From NCBI RefSeq assembly GCF_000016185.1, contig NC_011420.2, positions 3,449,001 through 3,513,000 of the forward strand: a stretch of 64,000 nt of DNA. The letters are read 5' to 3'. The notes below the pieces were generated by a model. That model worked only from the letters and a program-made list of their open reading frames with translations, searched no databases and was not told the origin of the DNA. Within the stretch, counting starts at the first letter, position 1. Each line of letters starts with the position of its first letter. Source of the stretch: Rhodospirillum centenum SW (GTDB lineage: Bacteria; Pseudomonadota; Alphaproteobacteria; Azospirillales; Azospirillaceae). This document shows, in pieces, positions 40,984 through 48,203 of the stretch. The position numbers and the translations under genes were made by a program.

Positions 40984-42174
40984 ATGGCCTTCAAGACGCT
41001 CGACGACCTGTCCGTTGCCGGCAAGACCGTGCTGGTGCGCGGCGACCTCAATGTCCCGGTGCAGGACGGTCGGGTCAGCGACACCACCCGGCTCGACCGG
41101 CTGGCGCCGACCCTGAAGGAACTGGCGGGCAAGGGCGCCAAGGTCGTCGTGCTGTCGCATTTCGGCCGGCCCAAGGGCGGGCCGGACGCCAAGAATTCGC
41201 TGCGTCAGGTCGTGCCGGCGCTGGAGGCGGCGCTGGGCCTTCCCGTCGCCTTCGCCGAGGACTGCGTCGGCGAGTCGGCCCGGGCCGCGATCGCCGCGAT
41301 CGAGCCGGGCCAGGTGGTCCTGCTGGAGAACACCCGCTTCCATGCCGGGGAGGAGAAGAACGATCCCGAGCTGGCGCGGCAGATGGCCGCACTGGGCGAC
41401 ATCTACGTCAACGACGCCTTCTCCGCCGCCCACCGCGCCCATGCCTCCACCGAGGGCATCGCGCACCTGCTGCCCAGCGCCGCCGGCCGGCTGATGCAGG
41501 CGGAGCTGGAGGCGCTGGGCAAGGCGCTGGCCCGGCCGGAGCGGCCGGTCATGGCCGTGGTCGGCGGCGCCAAGATCTCCACCAAGCTGGACCTGCTGCT
41601 GAACATGGTCACCAAGGTGGACATGCTGGTGCTCGGCGGTGGCATGGCCAACACCTTCCTGTTCGCCCAGGGCCGCCCGGTCGGGAAGTCGCTGGCCGAG
41701 AAGGACATGGCCGATCAGGCCCGCGCCATCATGGAGAAGGCCGCGGCCTCCGGCTGCGAGATCCTGCTGCCCCAGGACGGCGCCATGGCGAAGGAGTTCA
41801 AGGCCGGCGCGCCGCACCGCGTCGTCCCGGTGGAGCAGATCGCCGACGACGAGATGATGCTGGACGTCGGTCCGGCCACGGTGGAGTTCGTCGGGCTGAA
41901 GCTCCAGGGCGCGAAGACGGTGGTCTGGAACGGCCCGATGGGCGCCTTCGAGATCCGGCCCTTCGACAGCGGCACCAACGCGGTGGCCGGGCTGGTCGCC
42001 GCCCTGACCGGCGATGGCCGCGTCCTGTCGGTCGCCGGTGGCGGCGACACGGTGGCGGCGCTGGAACAGGCCGGCGTGGCCGGCCGCTTCTCCTACGTCT
42101 CCACCGCCGGCGGGGCGTTCCTGGAGTGGCTGGAAGGCAAGGAACTGCCGGGCGTGAAGGCGCTGGGCGCCTGA
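40984..42174 (+). CDS. pgk: Phosphoglycerate kinase
   Basis: This 396-residue glycolytic and gluconeogenic enzyme transfers phosphate between 1,3-bisphosphoglycerate and ADP. It shows [11 protein letters not shown] (substrate-binding start), [43 protein letters not shown] and, at the C terminus, [11 protein letters not shown] and [11 protein letters not shown] for nucleotide binding. The ATG at 40984 gives the standard length. Neighbouring glycolytic genes (gap, fba) are not in the window. A terminator follows. Confidence 0.98.
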   Translation: MAFKTLDDLSVAGKTVLVRGDLNVPVQDGRVSDTTRLDRLAPTLKELAGKGAKVVVLSHFGRPKGGPDAKNSLRQVVPALEAALGLPVAFAEDCVGESARAAIAAIEPGQVVLLENTRFHAGEEKNDPELARQMAALGDIYVNDAFSAAHRAHASTEGIAHLLPSAAGRLMQAELEALGKALARPERPVMAVVGGAKISTKLDLLLNMVTKVDMLVLGGGMANTFLFAQGRPVGKSLAEKDMADQARAIMEKAAASGCEILLPQDGAMAKEFKAGAPHRVVPVEQIADDEMMLDVGPATVEFVGLKLQGAKTVVWNGPMGAFEIRPFDSGTNAVAGLVAALTGDGRVLSVAGGGDTVAALEQAGVAGRFSYVSTAGGAFLEWLEGKELPGVKALGA

Positions 42175-42204
42175 TCCGGCCTCCGCGGCGGATGGATTTC
42201 CGAG

Positions 42205-42228
42205 GGGCCGGGCGGCGACGCCCGGCCC
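42205..42228 (+). terminator. Terminator after pgk
   Basis: GGGCCGGGCG at 42205-42214 pairs with CGCCCGGCCC at 42219-42228 around the loop GCGA, followed by TT and a C-rich stretch. It lies 30 bases past the pgk stop. Confidence 0.7.
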
Positions 42229-42309
42229 TTCCCCTGTCCGGTGTGCGGCGGGGATCGTTCCCCGCAGTCGGGTGTTGACCGGGGACCGTCCGCCACCGCC
42301 CGGTCGCCC

Positions 42310-42822
42310 ATGCTCCCTGCCGAGATCGCTCCCGCCGACCTTGTCCACACGGCGCACCTGCCGCTGGCCGATGTCGCCCTGCGTCTGGGGACGGCCGCGC
42401 TGCTGGGGCTGATGCTGGGGCTGAACCGGGAACTGCGGGGCAAGGCGGCGGGGCTGCGCACCCATACGCTGCTGTCCGTCTCCGCGGCGGTGGCGACCCT
42501 GGTCGCGCTGGAACTCTACTACGACCTCGGGAGCGACGGGCAGGGCAACCCGCCGGACCCGATCCGCGCCATCCAGGGCGTGGCCCAGGCCATCGGGCTG
42601 ATCTGTGCCGGCATCATCATCCAGGGCCGCGGCACCCGCGTGCGCAACCTGACGACGGCTGCGACGCTGTGGATGGCGGCGTCGCTCGGGCTCGCCTGCG
42701 GCGCCGGTCTCTACGGCATCGCCCTGCTGTCCGGCGGGATCGCGCTGGCCCTGCTGCTGACGCTCAGCGTTGTGGAGCGGCGCTTCTTCGGCGACAAGGA
42801 GGAGGAGGACGCGACGGACTGA
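42310..42822 (+). CDS. MgtC/SapB family membrane protein
   Basis: This 170-residue protein has four to five spans. LRLGTAALLGLMLGLNRELRGKAAGLRTHTLLSVSAAVATL is the MgtC core in full, where the conserved NRE segment and the GLRTH turn are diagnostic; later GLICAGIIIQGRGTRVRNLTTAATLW is equally typical. The family includes magnesium-linked virulence factors and simple membrane proteins; role here unknown. The ATG at 42310 has no good ribosome site, and GTG 42241 is an in-frame alternative. Confidence 0.87.
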   Translation: MLPAEIAPADLVHTAHLPLADVALRLGTAALLGLMLGLNRELRGKAAGLRTHTLLSVSAAVATLVALELYYDLGSDGQGNPPDPIRAIQGVAQAIGLICAGIIIQGRGTRVRNLTTAATLWMAASLGLACGAGLYGIALLSGGIALALLLTLSVVERRFFGDKEEEDATD

Positions 42823-42843
42823 CGGCGGGGGGCTCCCGGGGCA

Positions 42844-43635
42844 TCAGCCGTAGCGGTGCAGGCCCGCGCCGTGCGCCTTCAGCCAGGCGCGGGGGCCGTC
42901 CACCTCCGCCGTCAGGCTGGCGCACAGCGCCCAGAAACGCGCGGAGTGGTTCATCTCCCGCAGGTGCGCCACCTCGTGCGCGACGACATAGTCGAACACC
43001 GGCTCCGGCGCCAGGATCAGCCGCCAGGAGAAGGACAGCCGCCCCCCGGCCGAACAGCTTCCCCAGCGCGAGCGGGTGTCGCGCACGCTGACGGCGGTGA
43101 CCGTGGCGCCCAGCCCCGCGGCCTTGGCCCGGGCGCGCTCGGCCAGCCGCCGCCGCGCCTCCGCCTTCAGCCACTCGCGCACGCGCCGGGACAGGAACTC
43201 CGCCCCGCCGCCCACGCGCAGCTCCGGCCCCTCCGGTCCCGCCAGCGGCCGCGGGGCGCCGCGGTGGCCGGGATCATGGCGGATGCGGTGCGGCACGCCC
43301 AGGATCGGCACCAGGGCGCCGTCGGCGAAGGGAAGCCGGGGCGGGATCGCGGCCAGCCGGCCGCGCACCCAGTCCAGGTGCCGGCCGACGAAGCGGGCGA
43401 TCTCGGCATCGCCGACCCCGGCCGGCGCCACCACCTGGACCAGCTCCCGCGCCGCGTCCACCCGCAGGCTCAGGCGCCGGGCGCGGGGGGACAGGCGCAG
43501 TTCCAGGGGGGCCGGCACGCCGTCCACGGCCAGCGCGCGCACCTGGGGGCGCGGCGGCGTCCGGGCGGGGGATTTCGCCGCGGGCGTCCGCCGCGGCGGC
43601 GCCTTGGCGCGGGGTTTCAGCAGGCGTCCGAACAT
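42844..43635 (-). CDS. YgjP/DUF45-type metallopeptidase
   Basis: This 263-residue protein has the zinc motif HEVAHLREMNHSARFW (HExxH with a further His six residues on), typical of the YgjP-like (M48-related) hydrolase family. Before it are RDTRSRWGSCSAGGRLSFSWRL, the conserved WGSCS segment, and LSPRARRLSLRVD near the start. The ATG at 43635 is chosen because the preceding residues look non-coding. The N-terminal 35 residues are basic and Pro-rich. Substrate unknown; cytoplasmic. Confidence 0.88.
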   Translation of the reverse strand: MFGRLLKPRAKAPPRRTPAAKSPARTPPRPQVRALAVDGVPAPLELRLSPRARRLSLRVDAARELVQVVAPAGVGDAEIARFVGRHLDWVRGRLAAIPPRLPFADGALVPILGVPHRIRHDPGHRGAPRPLAGPEGPELRVGGGAEFLSRRVREWLKAEARRRLAERARAKAAGLGATVTAVSVRDTRSRWGSCSAGGRLSFSWRLILAPEPVFDYVVAHEVAHLREMNHSARFWALCASLTAEVDGPRAWLKAHGAGLHRYG

Positions 43636-43782
43636 GCGTCCTCGGGCTGGCGCTTGCGGGCGGGCGGCAACGGGGGACAGGCCAGGGAAGGGCACTCTAT
43701 CCCGGCGCCGCGCGGCGGGGAACCGGCCGGTCCGGGCGGCCCGGTCCACGCGGATACGCAAGCCGGCCCGCGCGCACACGCA

Positions 43783-44045
43783 AAGGCCCCCGGCGCATCT
43801 AGGGCGCCCGGGGGCCGGTTTGCGGACTGTATTCCGCGCCCGGACAGACGTCCGGGACCATATCCTGCTTGCTATCGGCTGGCCCGCTCACGGGGTCAGC
43901 CACACCTTATCTGGAAGAACCATGCCTTTATGCACCCTCCTCTCTTGTATTCTGAGCAGGAGTACTGGCGCTTCAAGCGCCCCGGTGACTGTCGGGGGGA
44001 GTAATGTCTTCCACGACACCCTCCTTCTGTTTTCCATGGACTTAT
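43783..44045 (-). ncRNA. Candidate structured non-coding RNA
   Basis: Read on the minus strand, successive stem-loops occur: TGTCG...CGACA, GGCGCT-TGA-AGCGCC, CTCCT.CTC...GAG.AGGAG, GGCTG...CAGCC with an inner CCCG-TGAG-CGGG, CCCGGAC-GTCT-GTCCGGG and GCGGA-ATACAG-TCCGC. They end in a large GC hairpin (43785-43816) followed by TTT, like an intrinsic terminator. A weak promoter-like TTGACG (44067-44072) and CATAAG (44041-44046) lie upstream, with 20-base spacing. It does not match RNase P, tmRNA or SRP RNA cores as far as they can be judged by eye. 6S RNA cannot be excluded. Orientation is likely but not certain. Confidence 0.45.
43785..43816 (-). terminator. Terminator-like hairpin of the candidate RNA
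   Basis: On the minus strand GGCCCCCGGGCGC (43816-43804) pairs, with one bulged base, with GCGCCGGGGGCC (43796-43785), and TTT follows. This is the best evidence that a minus-strand transcript ends here. Confidence 0.6.
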
Positions 44046-44278
44046 GCTGCCCCCGTCGCTCACGGCCGTCAAGGGCTATTCTGTCAGCGGTCGTGGATGG
44101 ATTACCCACTCCGGTATGCTTGCCGCGACGCCCCGTCCGCCGGCCCCTCCGGCCATCCCGCCCGCCGCGGCAGGGCCGGCGCGCCCGGCCGCAGGGCAGG
44201 CATCGCAATTTCCGGGTCGCGCCACCCCGGCCCTGTCCCTAGTGTCGCAGGGCCCGGACCGACCCGAGAGGCCCGCCG

Positions 44279-45241
44279 ATGCACGCCCCCAGCGCCCAGG
44301 CTCCCGCTGCCCAGACGATGCGCGCGTCCGACTGGGGGCTGCTGTGCTTCCAGTCCGTCCTGTGGGGCGGCTCCTTCCTCTGGATGGGGCTGGCGATCCG
44401 GGAACTGCCGCCCTTCACCATCGTCGCCTGTCGCGTCTCCCTGGCCGCCGCCGCGCTCTACCTCGCCGCCCGCGCCATGGGACAGGCCATGCCGCGCGAC
44501 AGGCAGAGCTGGCGCGACTTCTTCGTCATGGCCGCCGTCAACAATCTGGTGCCGTTCAGCCTGATCGCCTGGAGCCAGTCGCAGATCACGGTCGGCCTCG
44601 CCTCCATCCTGAACGCCACGACCCCGCTGTTCACCGTGGTGCTCATGTGGCTGCTGGCCGGGAACGAGCGGCCGGGACCGCTGAAGATGGCGGGGCTGGC
44701 GGCGGGCTTCGTCGGGGGCGCCGTGCTGCTGGGGCCGAAGGCGCTGACCGGGGCCGACATGGCGCTGCTGGGCTGTGCCGCCGTGCTGACGGCCAGCTTC
44801 TGCTACGGTCTGGCCGGGGTCTGGAGCCGCCGCTTCGCCGGGCAGCCGCCGATCGTCTCCTCCACCGGGGTGCTGGCCGCGGCGGCGGTGCTGACCGTGC
44901 CCCTGTCGCTGGCGGTGGACCGGCCGTGGACGCTCGACCCCTCCTGGGTGACGGTCGGGGCCGTGGCCATGCTCGGCCTGTTCAGCACGGGGCTGGCCTA
45001 TCTGATCTACTACCGCATCCTGCGCACGGCGGGTCCCGGCAACGCCTCGCTGGTCACCTTCCTGGTGCCGGTCAGCGCCATCCTGATGGGGGCGGCGGTG
45101 ATGGGGGAGAGGCTGGGGCCGAACGCCTTCGCCGGAATGGGGCTGATCTTTCTGGGGCTGGCCGCCATCGACGGCCGCCCGGTGGCCTGGGTCTCCGCCC
45201 GGCTGACCGGCCGGCGCGGCCGTCCCGTCACGGGGGCCTGA
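44279..45241 (+). CDS. EamA-type (DMT superfamily) transporter
   Basis: This 320-residue inner-membrane protein has ten spans in two EamA halves. The first half has LWGGSFLWMGLAIRELPPF and ACRVSLAAAALYL; the second has GVWSRRFAG and FSTGLAYLIYYRILRTAGPGNAS. ASILNATTPLFTVVLMW and NASLVTFLVPVSAILMGA are the matching end-of-half signatures. Members export metabolites or amino acids. The ATG at 44279 has GAGAGG upstream. Its stop is one base from the stop of the convergent TrpF-like gene. Confidence 0.93.
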   Translation: MHAPSAQAPAAQTMRASDWGLLCFQSVLWGGSFLWMGLAIRELPPFTIVACRVSLAAAALYLAARAMGQAMPRDRQSWRDFFVMAAVNNLVPFSLIAWSQSQITVGLASILNATTPLFTVVLMWLLAGNERPGPLKMAGLAAGFVGGAVLLGPKALTGADMALLGCAAVLTASFCYGLAGVWSRRFAGQPPIVSSTGVLAAAAVLTVPLSLAVDRPWTLDPSWVTVGAVAMLGLFSTGLAYLIYYRILRTAGPGNASLVTFLVPVSAILMGAAVMGERLGPNAFAGMGLIFLGLAAIDGRPVAWVSARLTGRRGRPVTGA

Positions 45242-45242
45242 G

Positions 45243-45902
45243 TCAGACCGCCCCCAGGGCGGCGACCAGCGCCTCCAGCCGGGCCGGGTCCAGCCGGCCG
45301 TCCGTGCGCACGCCGGAGCAGAGGTCGATGCCGAAGGGCCGCACAGCCCGGACCGCGTCGGCCACGTTGGCGGCCTTCAGCCCGCCGGCCAGGAACACCG
45401 GCACCGGGCTCCCGGCCACGATGCGGGCGCTCACGGCCCAGTCGTGGACGCGGCCGGTGCCGCCCAGCTCCTTCACCGCCAGCGACGGCCGCCCGCTGTC
45501 CAGCAGCAGGGCATCGACCTGCGGGGCCACCCGCCGGGCCTCCTCCAGCGCCGCCTCGTCCTCCACATGCAGGACCTGCACGATGCGGACGGCGGGACAG
45601 TGCCGGCGCAGGGCGGCATAGGTCTCCGGCGCCACCGCATCCACGAGCTGCACCGTGTTGGTGCCGCAGCGCCGGACATGCTCGACCACGCCGTCGGGAT
45701 CGGTGCGGCAGGTCAGCAGGAAGGTGGCGACGGGCGGGGGCACCGTGGCCGCGATCTCCGCGATCGCCTCGTCGGGGATCGGGCCGGGGCCGGACGGCAT
45801 GGCGGCCACCAGCCCCAGCGCGTCGGCGCCGGCGGCGACGGCGATCCGCGCCTCCTCGACCGAGGCGATGCAGCAGACCTTCAGGCGGGTTCGGCGGGCC
45901 AT
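45243..45902 (-). CDS. TrpF-like phosphoribosylanthranilate isomerase paralog
   Basis: This 219-residue (beta/alpha)8 protein is clearly TrpF-related: the C-terminal phosphate site reads FLAGGLKAANVADAVRAV and FGIDLCSGVRTDGRLDP, and the general-acid Asp lies in DALLLDSG. Changes from standard TrpF: the start motif KICGIT reads KVCCIAS, and the loop after the second strand (normally with FxxxSPR) reads LVAAMPSGPGPIP. It sits with arylamine N-acetyltransferase and purB, not with trpAB, so it may be a second enzyme with another sugar-phosphate substrate. It overlaps the upstream gene by 22 bases. Confidence 0.8.
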   Translation of the reverse strand: MARRTRLKVCCIASVEEARIAVAAGADALGLVAAMPSGPGPIPDEAIAEIAATVPPPVATFLLTCRTDPDGVVEHVRRCGTNTVQLVDAVAPETYAALRRHCPAVRIVQVLHVEDEAALEEARRVAPQVDALLLDSGRPSLAVKELGGTGRVHDWAVSARIVAGSPVPVFLAGGLKAANVADAVRAVRPFGIDLCSGVRTDGRLDPARLEALVAALGAV

Positions 45903-46702
45903 GGTTTCAGCCTCATCTCTTCGGGCAGCACAAGCTGGAATTCCTCGACCAGGATACGGCGGTACTCTTCCCCGTCCGTGACGGCGCGCACGCTTGTCAC
46001 CCCGTCGCGGGTGATCTTCAGTTCGCCGTCGTGCAGCGAGCGGCGGCAGCCCGGCGTGGCGCGCGCCACCACCCGGCTTTGCATGAACCGCGAGTCCGGG
46101 TGGCTGGACATGTAGTGGTTGGCGATGGCGATGTCGGCGTCCAGGGCCGGCTCGTCCGGGTCGAAGCGGTAGAGCGGCGCCCACACCCCGCCCAGCCGGA
46201 CCTGGAGTTCCAGGTCGCGCGCCGTCACCGGCAGCAGCCGCCAGCTCTCCCCGTGCCGCACCGTCTCCACACCGGGCTCCAGGGGCAGGGGGCTGATCAG
46301 CCCGTGGCGGCCGAAGCCGGCGTCGGCCAGCCAGGGGCGACCCCCGGCCTCGACCAGCAGCAGCATGTGGGTGCGCCCGCCCGGCACGCCGGTCTTCCAG
46401 GACACCCGCGCCATCACCGGCCGGCAGGGCAGGCCCAGCGCCGTCAGCACGGCGCGCAGCAGGCCGTTCTGTTCGAAGCAGTAGCCGCCGCGCCGGCCCG
46501 CCACCAGCTTGGCGGCGATGCCGGCGGGGTCGATCCGCACCGGCCGCGGCGGGTCGGCCGCCACGTCCAGCGCCTCGAACGGGATGGCGCCGACCTGGGC
46601 GACGTGCAGGGCGTCCAGCGTGTCGGCGTCGGCCCGCAGCGGACCGGCAACGCCGATCCTCTCCAGATAGGCGTCCAGATCGACGCTTGGCATCTCTGTC
46701 AT
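45881..46702 (-). CDS. nat: Arylamine N-acetyltransferase
   Basis: This 273-residue enzyme moves acetyl from acetyl-CoA to arylamines and hydrazines. The catalytic triad is visible: Cys in RRGGYCFEQNG (near 71), His in GRTHMLLLV (near 111) and Asp in LADAGFGRHG (near 126). The length and N-terminal VDLDAYLERIGV fit the family. The ATG at 46702 is used because the longer frame upstream runs into the duplicated purB tail. The stop codon lies inside the start of the TrpF-like gene. Confidence 0.94.
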   Translation of the reverse strand: MTEMPSVDLDAYLERIGVAGPLRADADTLDALHVAQVGAIPFEALDVAADPPRPVRIDPAGIAAKLVAGRRGGYCFEQNGLLRAVLTALGLPCRPVMARVSWKTGVPGGRTHMLLLVEAGGRPWLADAGFGRHGLISPLPLEPGVETVRHGESWRLLPVTARDLELQVRLGGVWAPLYRFDPDEPALDADIAIANHYMSSHPDSRFMQSRVVARATPGCRRSLHDGELKITRDGVTSVRAVTDGEEYRRILVEEFQLVLPEEMRLKPWPAEPA

Positions 46703-46720
46703 CGCAGTTCCCCGCGGCGG

Positions 46721-46780
46721 GGCCGCGTCATTCTCCGAAGACGCGGCGCGGGCCGCGTCACTCTCCGAAGACGCGGCGGA
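46721..46780. repeat. Tandem 30-base repeat at the 3' end of purB
   Basis: Copies at 46721-46750 and 46751-46780 agree at 27 of 30 positions. Each contains the hairpin CCGCGTC-10 bases-GACGCGG and a copy of the last purB codons and stop. The true purB stop (46758-46760) is in the second copy; the first copy is its duplicate past the stop. Confidence 0.88.
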
Positions 46781-48053
46781 AGATCGTGTCCACATGCTTG
46801 GTGTGGTAGGCGAGATCGAACAGGTGGTCGATCCGCTCGGCCGTCAGGTGGCGCATCACCTCGGCATCGGCCTTCAGCAGGGAGCGGAAGTCCTTGCCCT
46901 CCAGCCAGACCGGCATGGCGTTGCGCTGCACGGCGCGGTAGGCGTCCTCGCGGCTCATGCCCGCCTGGGTCAGCGCCAGCAGCACGCGCTGGGAATTGTG
47001 CAGCCCGCCCAGCTTGTCCAGGTTGGCCTTCAGGTTCTCCGGATAGACCACCAGCCTGTCCACCACGCCGGTCAGGCGGACCAGGGCGAAGTCCAGGGTC
47101 ACGGTGGCGTCCGGGCCGATCATCCGCTCCACGCTGGAATGGCTGATGTCGCGCTCGTGCCAGAGGGTGACGTTCTCCAGCGCCGGGGTGACGTAGGCGC
47201 GGACCATGCGCGACAGGCCGGTCAGGTTCTCCGTCAGCACCGGGTTGCGCTTGTGCGGCATGGCGCTGCTGCCCTTCTGGCCGGGGCTGAAATACTCCTC
47301 GGCCTCGCGCACCTCGCTGCGCTGGAGATGGCGGATCTCCGTCGCCAGATTCTCCACCGACGCGGCGATGACGCCCAGCGTGGCGAAGAACATGGCGTGG
47401 CGGTCGCGCGGGATCACCTGGGTGGAATGCGGCTCCACCGTCAGGCCCAGCTTCGCCGCGACATGCTCCTCCACCCGCGGGTCGATGTTGGCGAAGGTGC
47501 CGACCGCGCCGGAGATGGCGCAGGTGGCGATCTCCGCCCGGGCCGCCTCCAGCCGGGCGCGGTTGCGCGCGAAGGCGGCGTAGTGGCCGGCCAGCTTGAC
47601 GCCGAAGGTGGTCGGCTCGGCATGGATGCCGTGGCTGCGGCCGATGGTGGGGGTGTGGCGGTGCTCGAAGGCGCGCCGGCGCAGGGCGGCCAGCAGCGCG
47701 TCCAGATCGTCCAGCAGCAGGTCGGCGGCCTGCTTGAGCTGCACCGCGAGGCAGGTGTCCAGCACGTCGGAGCTGGTCATGCCCTGGTGGACGAAGCGCG
47801 CCTCCGGCCCGACATGCTCGGCCAGATTGGTCAGGAAGGCGATGACGTCGTGCTTGGTCTCGCGCTCGATCTCGTCGATCCGGGCGATCTCCCACTTGCC
47901 GCGCTGCCAGACGGCCTCGGCCGCGTCCTTCGGCACCACGCCCAGCGCCGCCATGGCGTCCATGGCATGGGCCTCGATCTCGAACCAGATGCGGAAGCGG
48001 TTCTCCGGCTCCCAGATGCGGGTCATCTCGGGGCGGGAATAGCGCGGGATCAT
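46758..48053 (-). CDS. purB: Adenylosuccinate lyase
   Basis: This 431-residue enzyme splits SAICAR and adenylosuccinate in purine synthesis. The flexible signature loop is GSSAMPHKRNPVLTEN, with the catalytic Ser. Other marks are the start MIPRYSRPEMTRIWEPENRF, FVHQGMTSSDVLDT, and GRSHGIHAEPTTFG. The ATG at 48053 gives the short bacterial form (B. subtilis type). The 3' end, including the stop codon, is tandemly duplicated, with each copy able to form a hairpin. It is far from purC, so purine genes here are scattered. Confidence 0.97.
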   Translation of the reverse strand: MIPRYSRPEMTRIWEPENRFRIWFEIEAHAMDAMAALGVVPKDAAEAVWQRGKWEIARIDEIERETKHDVIAFLTNLAEHVGPEARFVHQGMTSSDVLDTCLAVQLKQAADLLLDDLDALLAALRRRAFEHRHTPTIGRSHGIHAEPTTFGVKLAGHYAAFARNRARLEAARAEIATCAISGAVGTFANIDPRVEEHVAAKLGLTVEPHSTQVIPRDRHAMFFATLGVIAASVENLATEIRHLQRSEVREAEEYFSPGQKGSSAMPHKRNPVLTENLTGLSRMVRAYVTPALENVTLWHERDISHSSVERMIGPDATVTLDFALVRLTGVVDRLVVYPENLKANLDKLGGLHNSQRVLLALTQAGMSREDAYRAVQRNAMPVWLEGKDFRSLLKADAEVMRHLTAERIDHLFDLAYHTKHVDTIFRRVFGE

Positions 48054-48203
48054 GGGCGGACTCTTCGCTCGGGTCGGCACGGAACGGCGCGACCATAGGG
48101 GCAAGCCGGCGCTTTGGGAAGCGCACCCGACGCAAGGGCGCCCCGCCCGCGGGGGTGGTTCTCCGGGTTGCCCGTGCCGGTGCCGTGCGGCCTCTCTGCC
48201 GGC

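Larger units (their letters stand above)
43636..44278. other. 643-base gap with dense stem-loops
   Basis: No family-like protein frame was found here. The interval holds a run of perfect stem-loops between about 43783 and 44045, described as a separate candidate RNA, and a GC-rich part (44100-44240) before the EamA gene. The part 43636-43780 carries no visible feature. Confidence 0.6.

Noticed and set aside
43888-44208. A 106-residue minus-strand frame in the stem-loop gap
   Set aside because: Its composition is Arg-rich and its end runs through perfect hairpins; no start signal or family pattern supports it.
43636-44278. RNase P RNA, tmRNA or SRP RNA in the stem-loop gap
   Set aside because: The GAGGAAAGTCC core of RNase P, a tRNA-like end with T arm and the SRP tetraloop motif were not seen.
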